From CBDBJK01 sp965206395 (lineage in GTDB: Bacteria; Chloroflexota; Dehalococcoidia; Lucifugimonadales; CATOSD01), in contig CBDBJK010000037.1 in assembly GCA_965206395.1 (NCBI GenBank), positions 186,001 through 250,000 on the forward strand: a stretch of 64,000 bases of DNA, in the 5' to 3' direction. Positions 60,106-64,000 of this stretch are shown piece by piece (the stretch's first letter is position 1; every line of letters starts with the position of its first letter). The notes beneath the pieces were generated by a model. That model had not been told where the DNA came from and searched no databases. It worked only from the letters and a program-made list of their open reading frames with translations. A program made the position numbers and the translations under genes.

Positions 60106-62262
60106 ATGAAGATACGAATTTTGGCGTCGCTGCTAATCGTTGCGCTCGCTGTAATCGCTTCGGGCACACGAGACAGTCAGGCAGCGTCTGAGAACAGCCC
60201 GTTCGTGCCAGGACAGCTCATCGCTGCGATGGCGAACGGGGCGAACGCCTCTGAAGTCGCCGCAGATCACGGCGCGACCGTCTCTAGCGAAATCGCGGGC
60301 GGGCGTTTTGTTCTGCTTAATGTGGCTCGCGGCAAAGAAGGGCAAGCCGCCAGGTCGCTGAACGGCGATCGTCGGGTGAGTTTCGTCGAGCCTAACTGGT
60401 TGCGCCAAGTTCATGTAGCGCCCGACGACACTGGCTACAACCTCAAGTGGGACCTCGACAACACGGGGGACCTCGCTTTGTGCGACGGTTCCGACTGCCC
60501 TACCTATGACGCCGACATGGACTGGCAAGAGGCTTATGACCTCCTCGGCAGCGGCGTCAACGGGTCGGCGGTAGTAGCGGTGATAGACACTGGAATCGAC
60601 CCCAACCACCCAGACCTGAATGGCAAAATTGTCGCCGGATATGATTACCTAGACGCCGACAACGACCCAACAGACACCTATGGTCATGGTATGCACGTTG
60701 CGGGCATCAGTTTGGCCAATACGAATAACATGACAGGCACAGCAGGTGTTGGCTACAGTCCCAGCATCAAGGTCATGCCTCTGCGCATTTGCGACCAGAA
60801 CGGCTGCCCCACCAGCGCGATTGTTAATGCCATCTACCACGCGGCAGACAACGGCGCGGATGTCATCAATATGAGCATCGGCGGCACTATCAAGTCGAGG
60901 GCCGAGGAATCCGCCGTCAACTATGCGTGGTCGAAGGGCCTCGTTATCGTCGCCTCCAGCGGCAACGACGGCATGAACAAGGTATCCTATCCCGCAAAAT
61001 TCAAGAAGGTCATCGCCGTCGGCTCCACCGACTGGAATGACGTTAGAGCGCCATACTCCAACGGCGGCAAAGACCTGGACGTGGTGGCCCCAGGCGGGCG
61101 CATGGACAAACTCCACGACAAGGGCGGCATCTACAGCACGATGCCAACATATCCCGTATATCTGACCACTCAGTACAGCTACAGTCAGGGTTACGACCAG
61201 CTACAGGGCACGTCGATGGCTGGCCCTCAAGTGGCCGGACTTGCGGCTCTGCTTATCGCGCAGGACTCTAGCCGCAGCAACGCTGACATACGCAGCATAA
61301 TTGAATCGACCACCGACGACCTCGGTGCGTCCGGCTTCGACAACGACTATGGTAATGGTCGGGTGAATGTCTGCAAGGCGGTTGGGGGCACAGACTGCGA
61401 CGGCTCTCCCAACGACGTGCCTGTGGTCAGCATGACCAGCCCGTCAGATGGTGCGACGTCCGGTACCGGCGCTATGATTCTCTTTGAAGGCGCGGCTAAC
61501 GATACCGAGGACGGAGACATTTCTGCAAGCCTGACCTGGACTTCGAGCATAAACGGAAGCATCGGGACGGGTGCCAGCTTCTCCACAACTCTTAGCGACG
61601 GCGACCACACCATTACCGCTTCTGTCACCGACTCCGGTGGAATGACGAGCAGCGACACCACAAACATTACCGTTGGTACGCCCAACGACGCGCCTGTCGT
61701 CAGCATAAGCAGTCCATCAGATGGCGCGACATTCGGTTCAGGAGCTTCCATCTTGTTTGCTGGTTCAGCCAGCGACACCGAGGACGGGAGTCTTACTGCT
61801 AGCATGGCCTGGACTTCTAGCATAGACGGTAGCATCGGGACGGGCAGCAGCTTCTCCGCTATTCTCAACGACGGCAGCCACACCATCACCGCTTCGGCAA
61901 CCGACTCTGGCGGGAAGATGGATATCGCATCTGTGAGCATTACCGTTGGCGCACCTCCTACGTTGAGCGTGACGGTCACGACAGACAAACCGAGCTACTC
62001 CAACCGTCAGAGCGCCATGATTACTGTGACTGTCACCGATGGGACAAATCCCGTCGCGGGCGCAGTGGCCCAGATCACAGTCTCTACCCCCAAGGGCAAC
62101 ACGTTAGGGTGCAGCCCTACTACCGACAGCGTGGGGATTGCGAAGTGCACGTACAAGGTCAACTCCAAGCGAGACGGCGGTGGGACTTACACTGTGATAG
62201 TCACCGCTTCCAAGTCTGGATACGTCTCTGGAAGTGACGATACCACCTTCACCGCGAACTAA
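60106..62262 (+). CDS. Secreted S8 subtilisin-like protease with Ig-like repeats
   Basis: A 718-residue extracellular serine protease. Signal peptide: residues 1-27 (MKIRILASLLIVALAVIAS). A propeptide region covers about 28-110 (FVPGQLIAAMANG, FVEPNWLRQVHV). Catalytic triad: D161 (VIDTGIDPNHPDL), H194 (YGHGMHVAGI) and S370 (GTSMAGPQVAGL), with oxyanion N287. After about 425, three Ig-like/cadherin-type repeats (VVSMTSPSDGATSG, VVSISSPSDGATFG) and a big-type C-terminal domain (TDKPSYSNRQSAMITVTVTD) follow. No anchor is visible. Probably nutrient-scavenging or surface processing; the exact substrate is unknown. Confidence 0.95.
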   Translation: MKIRILASLLIVALAVIASGTRDSQAASENSPFVPGQLIAAMANGANASEVAADHGATVSSEIAGGRFVLLNVARGKEGQAARSLNGDRRVSFVEPNWLRQVHVAPDDTGYNLKWDLDNTGDLALCDGSDCPTYDADMDWQEAYDLLGSGVNGSAVVAVIDTGIDPNHPDLNGKIVAGYDYLDADNDPTDTYGHGMHVAGISLANTNNMTGTAGVGYSPSIKVMPLRICDQNGCPTSAIVNAIYHAADNGADVINMSIGGTIKSRAEESAVNYAWSKGLVIVASSGNDGMNKVSYPAKFKKVIAVGSTDWNDVRAPYSNGGKDLDVVAPGGRMDKLHDKGGIYSTMPTYPVYLTTQYSYSQGYDQLQGTSMAGPQVAGLAALLIAQDSSRSNADIRSIIESTTDDLGASGFDNDYGNGRVNVCKAVGGTDCDGSPNDVPVVSMTSPSDGATSGTGAMILFEGAANDTEDGDISASLTWTSSINGSIGTGASFSTTLSDGDHTITASVTDSGGMTSSDTTNITVGTPNDAPVVSISSPSDGATFGSGASILFAGSASDTEDGSLTASMAWTSSIDGSIGTGSSFSAILNDGSHTITASATDSGGKMDIASVSITVGAPPTLSVTVTTDKPSYSNRQSAMITVTVTDGTNPVAGAVAQITVSTPKGNTLGCSPTTDSVGIAKCTYKVNSKRDGGGTYTVIVTASKSGYVSGSDDTTFTAN

Positions 62263-62308
62263 CGGGTTAGCGCGCTGCTAAGGCAGTAAGCAACACAATC
62301 GACTCTGA

Positions 62309-62342
62309 GAAGGGGCTGGCACAACGTCAGCCTCTTCTTTTT
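62309..62342 (+). terminator. Rho-independent terminator after the subtilase
   Basis: GAAGGGGCTG (62309-62318) pairs with CAGCCTCTTC (62328-62337) with one G-U, then TTTTT. It ends the protease transcript. Confidence 0.85.
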
Positions 62343-62461
62343 GTGCCTGCGTAAGACACAAAGTGGCATACAGGCTGTCAAATGAAATATACTGAAGTAA
62401 CGCTACGCGAATCTGCTTTGCGGCATTTTTCTGAAATACACGTATCAAAAAAGAGGGGCTG

Positions 62462-62785
62462 ATGACGACCAAACAGAGGGTTAGCAATGTCGAGTTGAGC
62501 GACGAAGGAATCTCAATCGAGTGGGGCGACGGCCACCATAGCGTTTACGACGCGAAGTACCTCCGCATCAACTGCGGCTGCGCCGAATGCGTGGAGGAGT
62601 GGAGCCGTCGAAAGCTGCTCGACCCTGCGTCCGTGCCAGCCAACATCCGCGCAGAGGACTACCTGATGGTGGGACGGTACGCGGTGCAATTTCTCTGGAG
62701 TGACACCCACTTCACGGGCATTTACCCCTTCGACACTCTTCGCAAGCTCTGTCCATGCGAAGAGTGCATAGCAGAAGCATCATGA
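62462..62785 (+). CDS. DUF971 (GBBH-like N-terminal) protein
   Basis: A 107-residue DUF971 protein: SDEGISIEWGDGHHSVYDAKYLR, then NCGCAECVEEW and, at the end, CPCEECIAEAS. The two C-x-C-x2-C clusters form the metal-binding fold of the gamma-butyrobetaine hydroxylase N-terminal-like domain. It is usually linked to Fe-S cluster handling (ApbC/Mrp proximity) in bacteria, but no such gene is next to it here. ATGA overlap with the HAD gene shows coupling. Confidence 0.92.
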   Translation: MTTKQRVSNVELSDEGISIEWGDGHHSVYDAKYLRINCGCAECVEEWSRRKLLDPASVPANIRAEDYLMVGRYAVQFLWSDTHFTGIYPFDTLRKLCPCEECIAEAS

Positions 62786-63498
62786 CAAACCAGTTTCCGA
62801 AAGCTATTCTGTTCGACCTTGACGACACCATCCTGTCGTACGCAAAGATGGCTGACGTTGTTTGGGCATCGGTCTGCGACAGGTTTGCGCCGCGCGACCA
62901 GGGAATCAATCCCGATGATTTGCTGAACGCGATTCGAGAGCACCGAGACTGGTTCTGGAGCGACCCGGTGCGCCACAAGAGAGGACGCCTCAACCCGCAA
63001 GTGGCCTCAAATGAAATCTTGCAAAAGGCCTTCGATCAGCTTGGGGCCGACGTGCCTTCCTCCCTCGTGAGCGAAATCGCCGAGACGTACAGGGCTGAAC
63101 GTGAAGAGGCCGCCAGTCCGTTCCCCGGAGCAATCGACACTCTAGTCCAGATTCGCAAAAGCGGCGTCCGGCTCGCGCTCATCACCAACGGCGGCTCCGA
63201 AGGGCAGCGTTACAAGATAGACCGCTTTGGCATCGCCCCGTTGGTTGACTACATACTCATCGAAGGCGAATTCGGCGTTGGAAAGCCCGACGAAAAGGTT
63301 TATCTTCACGCCCTCGACCAGCTTGGGGCGAAACCAGCCGAGGCGTGGATGGTCGGAGACAACCTTGAATGGGAGATCGCGGCCCCGCAAAAGCTAGGGA
63401 TACGCGGAATATGGGTCGATTGGGCGGGCAATGGTCTGCCGGAATCGACAACCGTCCGCCCCGACCGCATCATACGCGCTATATCAGAGCTTTTGTAG
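62782..63498 (+). CDS. HAD-family hydrolase
   Basis: A 238-residue HAD-superfamily phosphatase. ATG 62782 overlaps the stop of DUF971 (ATGA). The nucleophile motif is ILFDLDDTIL, motif II is ALITNGGS, Lys lies in FGVGKPDEKVY and the final acidic pair in WMVGDNLEWEIAAPQKLG. A helical cap (residues about 20-90) includes RHKRGRLNPQVASN. Probably a YjjG/phosphoglycolate-phosphatase-like enzyme; substrate unknown. It ends 8 bp before the TIR gene. Confidence 0.9.
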   Translation: MTNQFPKAILFDLDDTILSYAKMADVVWASVCDRFAPRDQGINPDDLLNAIREHRDWFWSDPVRHKRGRLNPQVASNEILQKAFDQLGADVPSSLVSEIAETYRAEREEAASPFPGAIDTLVQIRKSGVRLALITNGGSEGQRYKIDRFGIAPLVDYILIEGEFGVGKPDEKVYLHALDQLGAKPAEAWMVGDNLEWEIAAPQKLGIRGIWVDWAGNGLPESTTVRPDRIIRAISELL

Positions 63499-63506
63499 GA
63501 GGAGAT

Positions 63507-64000
63507 TTGTCGCCATTGAAAGCTTTCATCAGCTATTCAACAATCGACAAACAGATCGCGAGACAGATAAAGACCGCCCTTGACGAATATCAGGTGGATG
63601 CCTTCCCAGCGCACGAAGACATCAATGTGTCGCAGGAGTGGAAGGATCGGATCATCCAAGAATTGAAGCAAGCAAATATCGTCGTTGCGCTGCTCAGCAC
63701 TGCCTTAAAGCAATCGGATTGGGCACCGCAGGAAATTGGTTTGGCATCTGCGCGCAGTGACGTATTATTCATTCCCCTTTCGGTGGATGGCACAATTTCG
63801 TTTGGTTTCATTTCGCACATTCAAAGCAAACCGATTCCAGCTGATGGCATTCATAGCGACTTGTTCATCGAGCCAATCATCAATCGCTTCCCTCACCACA
63901 TTATCCTCGCTCTAATCGAGCGAATGGCGAGGGCAGGGAGCTTCCGACGTGCTGAGTCATTAATGTCGCCCTTGGTGCCTCATTTCGATAAATTCGACGA
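63507..64000 (+). CDS. TIR-domain protein, C-terminus cut by window
   Basis: The frame from TTG 63507 to the window edge is open for about 164 residues and begins MSPLKAFISYSTIDKQIARQ. It reads as a TIR_2-type domain: FISYSTIDKQIARQIKTAL, DEYQVDAFPAHEDINVSQEW, IVVALLSTALKQSDWAPQEIG and the catalytic-type Glu E76 in WAPQEIGLA. AGGAGG lies 4 bp ahead; a second TTG at 63516 is also possible. Bacterial TIR proteins are often NADase effectors in defence systems, and this may be a cell-death effector. The downstream part is not visible, so the partner domains are unknown. Confidence 0.85.
   Translation, partial: MSPLKAFISYSTIDKQIARQIKTALDEYQVDAFPAHEDINVSQEWKDRIIQELKQANIVVALLSTALKQSDWAPQEIGLASARSDVLFIPLSVDGTISFGFISHIQSKPIPADGIHSDLFIEPIINRFPHHIILALIERMARAGSFRRAESLMSPLVPHFDKFD

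Noticed and set aside
61347..61988. 213-codon minus-strand ORF opposite the protease repeats
   Set aside because: Arises from the repetitive Ig-like region in antisense; no start signal.

Overview
The window looks like a chromosomal segment of an uncultured Chloroflexota bacterium, most likely SAR202-like or a related Dehalococcoidia lineage. This is inference, from the dense mix of flavin-dependent luciferase-like monooxygenases, SDR dehydrogenases, CaiB/BaiF CoA-transferases, crotonases, MmgE/PrpD and cyclic amidohydrolases, from the DUF1501/DUF1800 pair, and from the style of the IS630 transposases. No rRNA and no CRISPR array are present. The only intact RNA gene found is a tRNA-Arg(CCT). 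The most striking property is decay: many genes carry one or a few simple lesions (nonsense codon, 1-nt frameshift, IS insertion, short tandem duplication, deletion) while the reading frame around the lesion is still well preserved.

Region by region. 1-3.4 kb: a left-truncated, broken GAF/SpoIIE-type phosphatase, then a collapsed general L-amino-acid ABC transporter operon (aapJ intact, aapQ fused by deletion to aapP). 3.4-7.9 kb: a junk-rich stretch bounded by tRNA-Arg and a 3'-half tRNA-Pro relic. It holds an integrase stub, two transposase fragments, a broken Zn-ribbon protein, a broken SnoaL/NTF2-like protein and a broken LamG protein. 8-20 kb (minus strand): a catabolic block of two LLM sequences (one a scrap), a thioesterase, PrpD, a serine hydrolase, a dihydropyrimidinase-like amidohydrolase, an MFS exporter, agmatinase, a Tag-like glycosylase and an SDR. 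Agmatinase is split by an IS5-type and an IS630-type element inserted side by side. 20-22.4 kb: a large surface fibre with YadA-like head repeats and a peptidase-S74 chaperone domain.

22.4-32.8 kb (plus strand): hydrolase, NUDIX, F420-type LLM, Zn-alcohol dehydrogenase, three SDRs in tandem (the middle one dead), crotonase, two CaiB/BaiF CoA-transferases and another SDR. This reads like one CoA-dependent degradation pathway of unknown substrate. 32.9-42 kb: two IS5-group elements, a secreted protein of unknown function, and an envelope-type set (nucleotidyltransferase, two alkaline-phosphatase-superfamily enzymes, one glycosyltransferase) in which the glycosyltransferase and one phosphatase are broken. 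42-47 kb: small protein plus amidase, a broken S51 peptidase, a surface-module/OpuAC fusion with an internal stop, and a crotonase. 47-57.4 kb: DUF2227, DEAD helicase, a YcaQ/AlkX-like glycosylase broken by a 146-bp duplication, histidine phosphatase, RraA, 2-hydroxyacid dehydrogenase, NHL propeller, DUF1501 and DUF1800. 57.7-64 kb: a methyltransferase split by a second IS630 copy, a secreted subtilase, DUF971, a HAD hydrolase and, at the right edge, the start of a TIR-domain protein.

For all three genes split by complete IS elements, I could join the flanks by hand at the target duplication, and each returns to one continuous reading frame. That makes the insertions recent and the pre-insertion genes easy to reconstruct. 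The in-frame stops replace different residues with all three stop codons, so pseudogenisation (or assembly error) is a better explanation than a reassigned codon.
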